DNA from: Micrasema longulum
Taxonomy: Eukaryota; Arthropoda; Insecta; Trichoptera; Brachycentridae
Assembly (NCBI GenBank): GCA_022494885.1
Contig: JAGVSM010002402.1
Span: 124,001-188,000 of the forward strand
Direction of reading: 5' to 3'
DNA: 64,000 nt
The notes under the pieces: model-generated
What the model was told of the DNA's origin: nothing
The model's input: the letters and a program-made list of their open reading frames with translations, nothing else
The model's database searches: none
In this document: positions 31,772 through 44,386 of the stretch, in pieces
Numbering within the stretch: position 1 is the stretch's first letter
Layout: each line of letters opens with the position of its first letter
Position numbers and translations under genes: made by a program

Positions 31772-34700
31772 CTAGGTACTTATCAGAACAATATTAAGTA
31801 ATTGATCGATTTTCTCTGTCTTTTATTTAAACGAAAATCTATCGCTAGGTGAATAACAAAAGAGTGATATTGTCAATATGTACATAATGTAAATTGTGAA
31901 TAGGAAATGATAGTTAGTAGGTAGGAAAATTGTGAAAATTCTTTTATTTCTGATATTTGTGACAAATGATATTATTTAATACTCCAGAATATTCGTGTTA
32001 CAAATTGAATACAAGCCCCTGCCGTTTGTAGACTTCCAATATACCTAGTAGGTTTAGTGATCAATGTCACGCTTATAATTGAATAAACTCGCGCAAACAG
32101 AGACACTGCAAAATATGTACATTACCTATCTGAAAACATTATTTAAGTATGTAAATGAATGACTGTGAATTATTATAATTAGTTCAGTTTCTCTATGAAA
32201 TGTTTATGATATACTGGACTGTCAAAACTAGTCAATTGATTGCTTGTATAAATTCGTAAACTTATGTTTTGTTCACCTATTCGATTTCGTATTGTAAATA
32301 TTTAGAAATTAATTTATTATCATCTACGATGAGTCATGCGATGAATATTTTTGCATTAAACGCTTATAAATATACATTAATATTTGTGTTTTACTATTAT
32401 CACCCAATTATGTAATGTTATAAAGTGTGCAATTAAACTCTCATCCAAAGGCCACACGACATATTTTTAAAAAATATATGGAAATCGACGAAGGTTGTCT
32501 TCCCACCTAATATTGCCTATCTTAAATTTTATTTCAAACAAGTCGATTTAGCGATTTTTTTTTTGCTTGAAATTTTTGAAGCAATTTATATCAATGGTCA
32601 TAATGAACGTGCACAAAAATGACTTTCATGGGAATCCTTCATTGGTCGTGTATTTTGGTGATAGGTGATTTATTTCAAAAAATAAATAAAACTGTATTTT
32701 GGAAACAAATCGCTTTATTTATTTTGAGATTATTTTGAAATCCGCATTAAAATAATGAAATATGCAAAAAGTACAAAAATTATTTTCACCGCTTATAGTG
32801 CTACAGACCTACTTTATTTATAAAAATAAATTTCGACAATTTTCATCGAGCCGTTTTCGTGAGTAATCACTTCAAGTGCGCTATATTGTAAAACGCATTT
32901 TTTTAAAGGAGGATATTCATTTTAATGAACTAATTATTGCGACTTAATTATGTATTTAAATTCGTGAAGAAAAACAATACCATATAACAATTAGTCATTT
33001 TAATAACATCTAATCTAAAACTGTATTTCATATAAAAAAAAAAATTATCCCCATTTTAAATATTGAAAATGGGTTTTCCATCATAAAAACATACCTAATT
33101 GTGGGATCGTATTAATCAGGTACAGCTATCTAAAGTGATTATAAAAAATCAGCCATGTGATTTTGAAATTTCGAATAATTTACCCCCTTTGTATGAAATC
33201 GTTTTAAAACACCACCTTCATGTAAAAATTTTAAAGTTAAAGATTTGTCTAGCTGATTTTACAGTTTCCATCTAATTATTATTTTTTTTTAAATACACAT
33301 AATTTCATAGGTAGGTAAATGTAAAAAAAAATACGCATAAAATGTTTACACATTTATGCATAAAATGTCAATGTCTTGCAATCATGAAAAGCTTTTCCGC
33401 ATAGATCAAAGAGATACCCCAAATCATATCCGAAACACGTTTTATCAATCACCCATTTATGATTTCATAAACGGTATAAAGTACCTACCGTTTAAACAGG
33501 CACAAATTACAAACGTAAAATTTTGACATTTAAAATAAAAATGTTGCAACAAAACATGATAACACTCATTTAAAAGTTTAAATTAAATAATTGAATTGAA
33601 TATAATTTTTCCTTCGTACTAATTGAAATAAGTGCCTTCAAATTACAAATAATTCATAAAATGAAGTTTTCGAATATTTTTTTTTTTCAAAATTGAAACA
33701 ATGGAAAAAAAAAACTAAAATTTCTGCCTCGGTAAGATAACATATTTTAATCTGCAAATAAAAAATGTAAATTTACTAATAGTCATACATTTGATTTAGA
33801 AACACGTTAATTGATTTTCTAAATAATAACAAACCATAGCATAAAAACCCAGTACATATTCCATTATAAATTTGAAAATAGTAATTGTTCGATAAAAACA
33901 AACAATAATCATTAAAAAGTAAAATAAAAACTCTTTATAAAAAGATACCTGCGTTATCTTCCAACTGCAAATGCGCTTTTTTGCCGTTCATAAAATGTTA
34001 CAGTTATGAAGTGGAGCTAGATTCCAGAGAACGAAACGAATCACAAAAAACGCAGTGCTTTATACAATGGTGGCCAAATTTGAAGTGTACACAGCATTAA
34101 TGTTATTAGGTCCAGTTGTTCGAAGCGTGGTTAAATCTAACCGGCAGTTACGGGCGTGTAAATTCAACATGCCTCTGCCAGTTTGTGGTCAATCTCGTTC
34201 GAAACATCCGGCCGTGATTCCGGAATGAAAGTGACCTCACAAATACAATAATAAATAATAGAAAAACAATAAGAATACCCCGGCTTAGCCTGAATTAAAT
34301 ATAGTCAATAGCATTAGCACTGTGAAAAACCAATTAAAATAGCTGCTATTTCAAATGAAACATTGAAAATTTAAATAGGAGTAAATATGTCGACGTGGCC
34401 TACGTATAGTGTTCTCACTGCATTGTTGACGATCTGAGATTTTTCGTTTTAATGTTAAAGAAGAATACAATTCAAATACAAATGTTAATTAAGTCTTAAA
34501 AGGCAGTGGTTAACAGTTATACTGTTAAATATTTTTTGTTCCATAATTTATATATTTAATTTAGGACTGTCATAGCAAAATAAATTAAAATTTATAAATA
34601 CCCCAGTCATGTAATTAGCGTGCACTCCCGCTTACTGCAAATAACCATCTGATTGAATGAATTTGTTTTTGTCACATTCACAAAAACACCGGTCAAAGAA

Positions 34701-36020
34701 CAGCGTCTCTGTCTTCCTTGTTAAAAGTTCTTTTCTCGTGCTCTTTCTTATACAGTAAAACAATTTTTTTACTGATATCTCTTTCATTCGTATAAATATT
34801 CTTCGCATAGAGTGAGGATATTTATTTCAATATAAAAATCCATAAATTTACTTTCCAAATCAGATGTGAAAATGTATTTTTGAAGCTTACAAAAAATACA
34901 ACTTTATAATTTAAATAAATAAGAAAGGAGATATATCCAGTCTTGTATCCTAGGTAGACTCGTGTTACACCACAGCCGCACAAGAGTTAATAAAAAAGAA
35001 TAAAAACCTTATACGCTCTCTCTTACAAAATATGTAGTAGATTTTCTAAGAGAGCATTTTACTTTCTATCACATTGGAATATTTTCAATTCTCAATAACA
35101 TAATATCTTTAAAATAAATCTTAAATTTATTTTCTGTTTTATTAAGTGGTTAAATCGTAAAGCAAAAAAAATAGCTGTACGATTTAATCACATAATGGCT
35201 TTATGCCATGCCTACTAAAACACTTATTTAAATAGTGTTATTTGTAAACACTGCCGTTTTATTTTTTGCCGACAATTTACATATAAAAAAAAATGTGTTG
35301 TGTTATTTTTTGAGACGAATCTAAATATATATGACACATCGGCGTTGCTTTAAAGGGTGAAAAGAAAACTAAAAAACAAATAATGTAAACATACTTTCAA
35401 GACATGTTATTTTAGTTTTTAGACTCCTCTAAATTCAAAAGTTGTTTGAGCATATAGCAACGCTAATTAGCATGCTAATTAAATGGTAAAATATAGCAAT
35501 AATTGAAATCACTAGTATCCAGAAGTCGCAGTCGCCGGCCGCTGCAATCGCCCCTCCCATTACGTGTAACTTTTAAATTGAAATTCCGCGGCCGGTGAAC
35601 TGACAAGCGCAGCCTGTAATAATAAATATGACCTGGGAAAATATTACATATGTGTATACTCGTAAGCATTCAAATTATTTGCGATACAATAGGAAATTCC
35701 ACACGCAGGAATTCCAATGCTAAGATTAATTGATAAGGTGGTTACATTAGAGCTTCATTTATTGAATACAAATACGGAAAAGTCGAGAACACTTGAGAAA
35801 AAAAAGGCAAAAAGTGTAACTTTTTTTTAACGTACTTTGGTATATGAACATCTGAATTTATCAAGCCTGGGTGTTTTGTAATGTAATTAGGCCTCCTGGC
35901 CTGTTGTGGTGAAAAAAAAAATAGCAGTAAAAAAAATAGCATTCCGAATTAGCTTCTTTTAGTTATCACTGCATTTAAAAAATTAATTTAGTATTAATCA
36001 CATAGATTTACATAGTTCCA
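31772..36020. other. Toll 3' region and AT-rich intergenic DNA
   Basis: The first 300-700 bases are the likely 3' UTR. The rest is AT-rich without a supported ORF. Two less AT-rich patches stand out, 33960-34260 and 35510-35620 (GCCGGCCGC and CCGCGGCCGG motifs). A segment near 34964-35060 (CACAGCCGCACAAGAGTTAA) resembles one near 39568-39670 (TATAGCCACACAAGGGTTAA), so it may be an old repeat. Confidence 0.3.
32082..32087 (+). terminator. Candidate polyadenylation signal of the Toll gene
   Basis: AATAAA lies about 310 bases after the Toll stop in an AT-rich 3' region. An ATTAAA at about 32433 is an alternative. No transcript evidence is available here. Confidence 0.4.
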
Positions 36021-36024
36021 AGTA

Positions 36025-37130
36025 ATCTCTAGTAGAAGACCCGCGCTAAGGCAGACTAACATAAGAGTAAATGCCATAAATTGGTTTCAAAGCTACTTAA
36101 ATAACAGATATCAAATAACAAAAGTTAATTTTTTTTTTTCAAATCCAATAGAAAATAATTTAGGAGTACCCCAAGGCTCAGCGCTAGGGCCCATATTATT
36201 TATCATATACATAAATGACATCGGTGAATCTCTTAAATATTGTAAGATCCAACTTTTTGCAGATGATGCACTGGTTTACATATCAGGAGATAATTATGAA
36301 ACAATGATAAATAAGGTAAATTACGATTTGTAAAATATATCAAAATGGTTAAAAGGGAATAAATTAAAATTTAATATCTCAAAAACAAAATATATGAATA
36401 TTGGGAGAAAAAATATACCCCAGGGATACAGTATTTATATTGATAATTTAAATATAAATTCTGTGGACTAAATAAAATATCTCGGGGTTTACTTGGATAG
36501 ATATTTGAATTAAAAAAACATTCTCAATGTGTAACAAAAAAAATCATTTATGGGAAGATTGCGAAATGTAATAGATGTAAAGAGTACTGTTTATATATAT
36601 AAAACAATCATATGTCCACACATAAATTACTGTTCTTATTATTTTTTTTATGTAATGAAGGAGAAATTAAAAATATAAAAATTCTTCAAAATAAGCCGAT
36701 GAGGATTATATTCAAAAGAAATATCTATTCTAATGTAGAAATAATGCACAAAGAAATTGGCTTGCTCATGGTACAGCAGCAAATTAAATATAATGTAGCA
36801 ATTTTTATACATGAAATAATTAGCGGGATGAATAAAATGAAAACAATAATAAAAATTAACCAACAATGTCATACATATTAAACAAGGGATAAAAAAAAGA
36901 TAAGATTACCAATGAGGAGAAAAACAGAATCTCAAAACTAATTGTACAGGGGATTGAAGCTGTACAGTGAGTTACCTGAATGAATAAAGGAGATAGAAAA
37001 GATTGAAATATTTTTAATTAATTTAAAAAAATATGTTATTGAGAAATTTTTATAAAAAAATGGTAATGTTATTTAAAGTTTATATTAGTTCTTAAGATGT
37101 TTCGAACTAACTTAATAAAGCATAAATAAA
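36025..37130 (+). pseudogene. Reverse transcriptase pseudogene with FADD motif
   Basis: Plus-strand translation shows the core of a non-LTR reverse transcriptase: LGVPQGSALGPILFIIYIND at 36160, KIQLFADDALVYISGDNYET with the catalytic FADD at 36257-36268, then WLKGNKLKFNISKTKYMNIG and KYLGVYLDRYLN. In-frame stops (near 36331 and 36470) and frame changes follow; a later open piece (36612-36881) carries QNKPMRIIFKRNIYSNVEIM and QQIKYNVAIFIHEIISG. The protein resembles RT-A but the 3' UTR differs, so it is a related family. It ends near TAATAAAGCATAAATAAATA (37115-37135). It is dead but keeps more of the catalytic core than any other element here. Confidence 0.85.
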
Positions 37131-37689
37131 TAACATTTATGTACATTTATATATCTATATACATACAGGCACAAGTGTGCATGTATGTATTATACATACT
37201 GGAGTAGCATGCATAATTCTGTCCATGTTTAGGCTATAATTATTGTAATAATAAATACAAAAAAACAGACATGAAAATACTTTCTTTTTGTTTTCTACAT
37301 TAGAAATTAGAAGGGTTTCGGCTGATTTTATAATCTTATTTCAAATCATTTCCAAATACATATTATACTTTATTTATAGATGCCCGTGATATCCTCCCTC
37401 AGATTAACCTCTATGTATCTCACCGTGATTTGCGTACTAAAGCCGTCTGTAAGAAATTTTAAGCCAAGCTTCCCCAAAACAGTTGACAAAATCCCCCTTA
37501 ACAGCAATGTCGATGTGCTCCTACAGCAAAGGCGGGCATTCAAGTATCTAGCGGTGCTATCACTCCTGCCTTAAAGATGACACACTTGCCACGTCTCCTA
37601 GATCGTACCATGGCCATAATTTTAACATTATTTCGTAATTAACCTGTAATTTCAAATAGCTTCTAAGATGGTTTATGTTCATTTCAATC

Positions 37690-37945
37690 AATTTATTTAT
37701 CTTCTTTCTCTTCGGGCTTATTTTCTTCACTGCTGGATAAAGGCCTCTTCCAAACGTCTCCATTCATTCCTATCACCCGCTTTCATCATCCGTGTTTTAC
37801 CGGCTATCGAGGCAGTGTCATCGACCCATCTTCCACCACTTCGTTTGCCCATGCTCTCCACTTTATTATTCTGGGTGTTCACCTGCCTGTACTTATTACA
37901 TATCATCAATGCCAATCCAGGAGGGCTTTTGTTAGCATGTTGATC
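37690..37945 (-). mobile_element. Non-LTR retrotransposon C-terminal remnant (RT-H)
   Basis: Minus strand reads GGRWVDDTASIAGKTRMMKA then GDRNEWRRLEEAFIQQ, the RW-DD-AG...DR-W--L-EA end typical of several invertebrate non-LTR polyproteins. Only this tip is recognisable. Confidence 0.65.
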
Positions 37946-40322
37946 GGCTAAAGAAAAACCTTCTAAACAAACGGTTAAATAATTAATAATTTAATAAAGA
38001 GGCCCAATTTTCATGCTTTAACGAAATACAAACATTGTTAGGAACTTTTCAATTCAATTTATTTTTCATCCACAACAATTAAATTTAAGTGGATATAACT
38101 CTAAAATGCTCTAGTCAAAATACAAATTAAAAATAAAATAAGTAAATTAATAAGGCAGGTACCCGGTTAAACATTATAACACCTCATTTTCAATGTAAAT
38201 TGGAAACCGTAATGTTAGTGTCGAAATATTTTACCAAACAAAGAAAATCTAATCTTATAAAACAATTATTTTCTTATCAAATTATAGCTCATCAAAAATA
38301 TTTGTGGCAGTCGCCAAGAGAAGAATCTTCATCAAAACATAATTGTATTATACTCTCTTCACCAAGTAAATATTAAAGCGTATAATTTCCTCTTTTAATA
38401 GCAATTTACATGGGTAAATCTCTACTATCTGATGGTAGAGACACATTAATTATATTGTTTACGCCACTGTAAAGATGGAAAATTAGCAAGAAATCCTGTT
38501 AGGTGTATATTAGACCAGTGTACTTACCAACTGATAATCCCTAAAATTAAAAAGCAATTTAAATATAATAACTATTCTAATAAATTTCATAAAAGAGGTA
38601 CTCGGTACATGCAATTATTTTTATAAGATAATAAATGCAAAGTTCATAAGGACATAACTTTCAAAAGAAACATCCATTATTGTAAATGACAAGACTACCT
38701 TTTCTGACTTCTGAAAACTTTACAATATATGAACTGTGTATGCCCAATTTATTGTAGACGAGTAATGGATTTAACACTTTGGCCTTTTAATAAAGATTCG
38801 CATTATTTACAACTGAGAGTTCTTCATTTTTGCTAAAAATATTTTTTCATTTTCAAAAGCCTAAAACATTTGGTATGCGTAAAATCAACTTTAAAAAAGC
38901 ATTTCGCTTGTTTAATTTTTCTAATGTGGATTATAATCAAATGTAATATGACGCAGATATCATTATGTTGGTACGCTCGAGGGAAGAAAACATTTGTTTT
39001 CTGTGAATTTTTTTTTCTGTTTTAAATCAAAAGGTAATTAGGTACAAGTGTTCTGTTAACTTAGCTTATTCTGTAATTGCCAATTCCTGATACTAACAGC
39101 CGAAGAAAAATATTTATTATAATATATTAACGTATTAAAAAAAAAAAACAATTTTCCAACAACTGAAAATTAATACGAAGTTCTCATTTTTCATGTGAAT
39201 ATAATATACACATAAATGACTTATTGTGGATGTAGCCACTCCACTGGCCCATAGGCGTATCCCTGAGTATCAAGTGTATTATTTATTTATTCACAAGTAA
39301 GTGTACTTTCATTTCAATTATAATTTTAGTTTAACTCTTAAAAGGTTTTACTAAATTGGAGAGAGTGCTGTAACGTTGTGTTACATGCAAAAAAAAAAAA
39401 CTTTTTTTTATAAATATTTGAAAACAAAAAATGAATACATTTATATGCTGTTTTATAATTTACTGTCCATAATTTGTAAAAATAATCATAAAATTTCGCC
39501 CGGCTATAGCGAAATACGACTTCATTATTTAAAAAATAATAGACATATACTATGTCTTGTATTTTATGTGGACCCATGTGACATTATAGCCACACAAGGG
39601 TTAATATATGATGCAAACAACATTTAATATATTTATATACGTATGCGCTAAGAAAGGAGAGAGTTTTTAAATCATTGTTCTTTATTTTGTTTACCAATAT
39701 CTCCATACCTACCCGCCCGTTCCTGTGATGTAACCGGCTTTCCAAATCACACTTAATCAATAAACATCCCAGCAACTACTATCAATATTACCACGAATTG
39801 TTATGTAATCTTCAAGTAAGTCTCAATACATAAACAAAAAAAAATTATAACATATTTATGTAAATAAAATAATTTTTAATGAAATATTTTGTCCATGATC
39901 TCCGAAAATGTCAAAATATCTAGTACCCTGAGATAAATAAATAAATAAAATATTCAAAAGAAAGAGGTGCATTAGATAACGACACACATATAATATCAAT
40001 AAGACGAAAATATACAGTGATTATCAAGCGATCATTTCCTAACCTCAGGTTACCACACGGTTTATATGCATTAATTGCTAGGTAACTTCCCTTACTCATG
40101 GAGGTTTGCGTTTGATTCCCAATGTGTAAATTTCACAAGGCTTTTAAGAGTTCTGAGTAGTAATTTAAAACTTTGATTGAAATGTGGTTTTTTAATGTTA
40201 ATTTATTGCGTAACTAATCCGGTCGACAAAACAAAGCGTATTCATAATGTTATTGTATTTTCAAAGTTTTATTAGGTGTATTTATTCATTGAAAGATATT
40301 TGAAATAAAATAAATAAATGTG
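37946..40322. other. AT-rich DNA without a recognised gene
   Basis: No supported ORF. 39541-39670 weakly resembles 34964-35060 (see the 31772-36020 entry). Confidence 0.25.
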
Positions 40323-40430
40323 TCGATTAATCGATCAAAAATGAAATTATCGATCTCGAATTTTAATAACGGTAGCTAAAAACTATCGATTCCGCTTCTT
40401 ACAGCGATACGAATCGCTGACAAAAAACCG
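40323..40430. promoter_or_regulatory. Cluster of CGAT-type promoter motifs
   Basis: TATCGAT occurs at 40348-40354 and 40384-40390, AATCGATC near 40329 and GCGATACGAATCGC near 40403, within about 90 bases. In Drosophila, TATCGATA is bound by DREF and CGATA by BEAF-32 at housekeeping promoters and insulators. It sits just upstream of a GC-rich block. Function here is inferred. Confidence 0.3.
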
Positions 40431-40810
40431 AGCGCCTGTCCGGGAATCGAACCGGAGATTTTAGTGTGACGAATCGGGTAATTCGGTGAGAGCGCCCTCG
40501 GCACGTGACCAGCGGCCGTCGAGACAAAGTCATCCTCGATTCCTGCTCCATCCACCATCCACCATCCGCCTCATCCTACAACCGGTTTCCGCTCATTTGT
40601 TGGCACCGTCGTCGCAAATCATCACCGGGACAAGCGAGGAGGCAGGAGCCGGGCAGCCAAGACACCCTCTCAAGTTTCTCCGCTCCGCCGAGCGCAATCA
40701 AAACACAAATAGAAACGGCATAATGCCACTTTTGTCTCGGATCATCGGATTTCACATATCCGGAATTGGACACAATTGCTGTACAGAAGCAGTTACATAA
40801 CATTGTAAAT
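40431..40810. other. GC-rich island with a box-B-like site, no recognised gene
   Basis: Starts with CTGTCCGGGAATCGAACCGG, whose complement carries a box B (GGTTCGATTCC) as in a minus-strand tRNA-like SINE head, but no box A or sister copy is found. The rest (40480-40800) is markedly GC-richer than its flanks and open in one plus frame (MRAPSARDQRPSRQSHPRFL...), with no similarity I can name. It may be an exon or promoter of an undetected gene or an unknown repeat. Confidence 0.3.
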
Positions 40811-42273
40811 GTCGCTGGCATCTCGTTTCGCCATAATACTTACAAGTTTATGAATACTGCTTACAAAAATTAAATTCATTTTATGTTAAATTGTTTGCAT
40901 TAATTATGTATGTAAGTTTAAAAATCAAACCTTGTTCAGAATGTCACAAATGCGTTAGTTTCCATGTTAAGTTTATTCATAGTTTTTTTGACATAAGAAA
41001 ACAGGATTAATACCAATTTCAAACATAAAATTTTTTTTTTTATTTGAAACTTTACATTTCATGTAAATCAAAGTTTAAAAAGTTGATTTCAACAACTTAT
41101 AAATAACTTACAGAATATATTTATACGATCAATAGATTCTCCGAAACAAAAACACAATATCATACAAATTAACATTTGGAAGATATAAAATATAAAACGG
41201 TATTGATAAGCTCGCAATTTTTCCAAAAGGATTAGATACGCTTTATTTGCGGTAACCTCAAAATGCAAATAACACAATTATTTGAAAATTTATTTATGAG
41301 ACTGTATATGAAAAATCAACGACCTTCTTATGAAACCCAACCGGGACGGGACGGGACTACTTTGTGAGTTTTGCCAGAGTCATCTTTACAAATGATCGTA
41401 AATCAGTCTTCTTTATTGGTTTATTAACATTTGCAGACGTTAATCAACATTTTAATAATCAACAACTATTCATGATTGCATTAAACTTTTAGTGTTATAG
41501 TAATAATTTAGCAAAAAAGCTTTCGTTTTTTTAAGTGGCCGGTTTTAAAAATACTCGCGTAAACATGTATATTTACTTTAATTCAGCCTGTCTGTATATT
41601 TTTGAAAACGTTTAAAGTCAAATAAACGTCTAAGGCTAAATTAATTTCTAATCTTAATTAAAGGGATAAATTTACTTTCCATTCTTTTTATTGTTAAACC
41701 TATTCTTTTAATAAAAAACCGTTTTATAAATGTATCGATGAACATAAAAGTTAATTGTTTTTTTTACAAAAATAATAATAGTTTTTTTTTATTATAAAAT
41801 AATGAACATTAAGATACTTATTCTATTTTTATATACAAGAATACATAAAATAGTTTCTAGTGAAAATTCAAATCTTATTTTTTTAAAGACATTTAAGAAG
41901 TAAAGTGAAATGTAAGATTAATATTTTCAAGTTGCTCACGTCTTTATAAAAATAAAGAGCAAAACAGTTAATTTCATCGATTAAAAAAAATACGGTTGAT
42001 CTTCAGTTTTACAAATGTAAGTTGATTAACAATCAATTTCTAATAAAGTAAAAACAAAATATTTTATCATTGCAACGCGCTAGAATGGCAGATGCATGAA
42101 TGGGATCTATGAATGCACTTTTGATACAATTGTTGAATATTGTAACGTCACATATGTTTTGAGTATAGATTGCAGTTCGTATCAAGTATCTTGGCATGTT
42201 GAGATATAATCTTTAGCCCTCCTTTTCTTTGTACGATTTCAGGATGTCGCGGTCGTATTATTGTATAAGAAGG
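40811..42273. other. AT-rich DNA upstream of the 42.3 kb promoter motif
   Basis: No gene or repeat recognised. The last 200 bases before TATAAAA are somewhat less AT-rich. Confidence 0.25.
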
Positions 42274-42336
42274 TATAAAAGCGCATTGAATAGCCGCAAA
42301 ACTCAATTTCCGATTGCTGAACTTTTTTCAGTAAGT
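42274..42336 (+). promoter_or_regulatory. TATA/initiator core promoter with splice donor
   Basis: TATAAAA at 42274-42280 lies 31 bases before A42305 in TCAATT, the spacing expected for an arthropod TATA-initiator promoter. GTAAGT at 42331-42336 would end a first exon of about 26 bases. Downstream, ATG 42373 opens only a 17-codon frame (MDHLPDSIKDSK...). No gene is recognised behind it, so it could drive a gene with distant exons, a noncoding RNA, or be chance. Confidence 0.4.
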
Positions 42337-43640
42337 AATTTAAAACGATTTTTTAAGTAACAAGCATCTACAATGGATCATTTACCTGATAGTATAAAGG
42401 ACTCAAAACTGTTACTATATCTGCTTTGAATGAACTTCCTCGCGCGAGGAAATTTTTCTTCGTTTAATAGGGACTAAAAAAAGGTACAATTTAATTGTTT
42501 ATTCCATCAAGGGAATTTAAAAATAATGTTTAGTTAAAAATAATGTGGGTAGGTATATTCGCAATTCTTTTTTTATTCGTAACGAGGTTGTCAATCTCCT
42601 TAAAGTTCCAGATTAGCGGAAATTGTCCAATCTGCTTTCCTTCCATACTTTTATTTGCTTTATATATTTCTTGATATTTTTATGTTTTTTTTTACCATGT
42701 ATTTTAGTATTGTTCAATTTTTAGTAGACATTGTTATTTGACATATTATTTATACTTTCATTTCTTATTAAAGTACAGAGTGAGTTTCTCAAAACCAAAT
42801 CTCAATTTAAAATCATTTAAATTATGTTTTCATAATTTTGTTTCTATTGACTTCAATTATACTATTATTTTGTATATTTGATTGCGTGTGAATCTAAATT
42901 TGTATTGTAATATTTATATCAGTTTTTTTTTATTATCTTCTTTGTAATTTCATTATTTATACTTGGTTTTTCTGGGTTGTTATTTTATTGCATCACATGT
43001 CATTATAATTTAATTTAATACATTTTACAATTCATTTTTATTGCTAATTATTATGACTTGACACGGGTACAGCCTTAAGAGCCTTAATAAGTTCATGAAT
43101 ATTTAAACCAGAGTAATTTAGAATTAATAAATAAATGACAATTCATAATAAATATTGATTAAATTTTTTAAAAAAATTGTTCGGGATTCTGAAGCCTGTT
43201 AAACCATAAAATGTATAAAAAAAATATTCGTTCTACCATAACCTTATGTTACCCTTAGGTTAAAATATATACGAGTATCTACGAAATCTGTAAAAAAAAT
43301 TACTTCCTTGCTATAGTTTTTCTGATTTTTGAAAAAATATTTTTGAAACAAAATTGTTTAAAAATAAAGTAACAAATATATACTTTCTGTAAATTCACTA
43401 AATTTGCATTTCTATTATGCCAACCATTTTTCTAATTTATTTTAATCCTCGATGAAGGAACAGTCATGTTTTGAAACCGATCAGCGTGTTAAATATATTT
43501 AGTTATTTTACGCAAAGAAAATAATTGTTACATTATTTAACATTGAAAATCACCAAGTTACTGCTTTAAATATTAATTTGGTATTTTTTTTACAACAGAA
43601 ACAAGATAGTTTTTAATCGTAAAAAAATTTTCACCGATAC
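42337..43640. other. AT-rich DNA downstream of the 42.3 kb promoter motif
   Basis: No exon is recognisable. A motif GATGAAGGAACAGTCATG with TTTTGAAACCGATCAGCG near 43452-43490 resembles an end motif of insect repeats, class unknown. Confidence 0.25.
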
Positions 43641-43872
43641 GCCAGCTTTATGAACAGCCAAAAAGTCTAGGCCAGTGTATACTGCAGACAGTGGAGCTTA
43701 GAACTACGAGCAGACGTTTTAACATCTCGCGAGATATTCAGATCGGGTACTGTTGATAGATTGACTTCTGAATACAGAATAACACTGGAGGGGTTTCGTT
43801 CGCTCCACATTTCCCCATTATCTGTACACGTTTAATGAGCTATCGAGAATTTAGGTAGTCGAACAAACGATA

Positions 43873-44127
43873 ATGGCCGACCGTCCGCGTCCGCGTCCTG
43901 TGGTCAGTTTTTTACCTTCTCTAATACGTGAACTCGGTCGGTGGAATCATTCCAATTGTGATGGCAATAAAATACCGATAGCGTCGATGGTTGATCTGAT
44001 TATTTTTTTGGAACCAATAATGAATCCGCGTGATGGTCTAATCTCGCGAAGCATCGAGATAAAAAATCTCCAAAGAACAAACACAATAATTATTACCCTC
44101 TTAGCCAAAACAATGCCGACATGTTAA
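43873..44127 (+). CDS. Small ORF of unknown nature (84 aa), doubtful
   Basis: ATG 43873 sits in a fair start context (ACGATAATGG) and opens MADRPRPRPVVSFLPSLIRE, followed by a hydrophobic patch (ASMVDLIIFLEPIM). The region 43640-44060 is less AT-rich than its flanks. There is no match to a known family by eye, no signal peptide and no repeat. The basic-Pro start and lack of a domain make a chance frame or an exon fragment equally possible. Confidence 0.2.
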   Translation: MADRPRPRPVVSFLPSLIRELGRWNHSNCDGNKIPIASMVDLIIFLEPIMNPRDGLISRSIEIKNLQRTNTIIITLLAKTMPTC

Positions 44128-44272
44128 GTCATTAGTGAGAGACTATAACATTTGTATTATCATCATCTAGCTGCGCATGTCTGAATTTAAATGGTAACTT
44201 TCATTTTGGATCGTAAATATTTTTTTTAACTCAATCAGCACTAAAGTAAGTAAATATTAGTAAAGAACCACT

Positions 44273-44386
44273 TACCGACTTTTTTGGTCTACCGGTTTCG
44301 AGACGTACCCGTCTCTTTGTCAGGACACTCACTACACCAACATGCAAATACTAAAATACATCTCCACCTTAACCACCACCGTAGTA
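44273..44386. repeat. Fragment with an ACCGGTTTCGA-type terminal motif
   Basis: GGTCTACCGGTTTCGAGACG and ACCCGTCTCTTTGTCAGGAC resemble the end motif of a common insect repeat that reads CCTGAC...GTCTCGAAACCGGT on the other strand. Element class unknown; boundaries are approximate. Confidence 0.35.
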
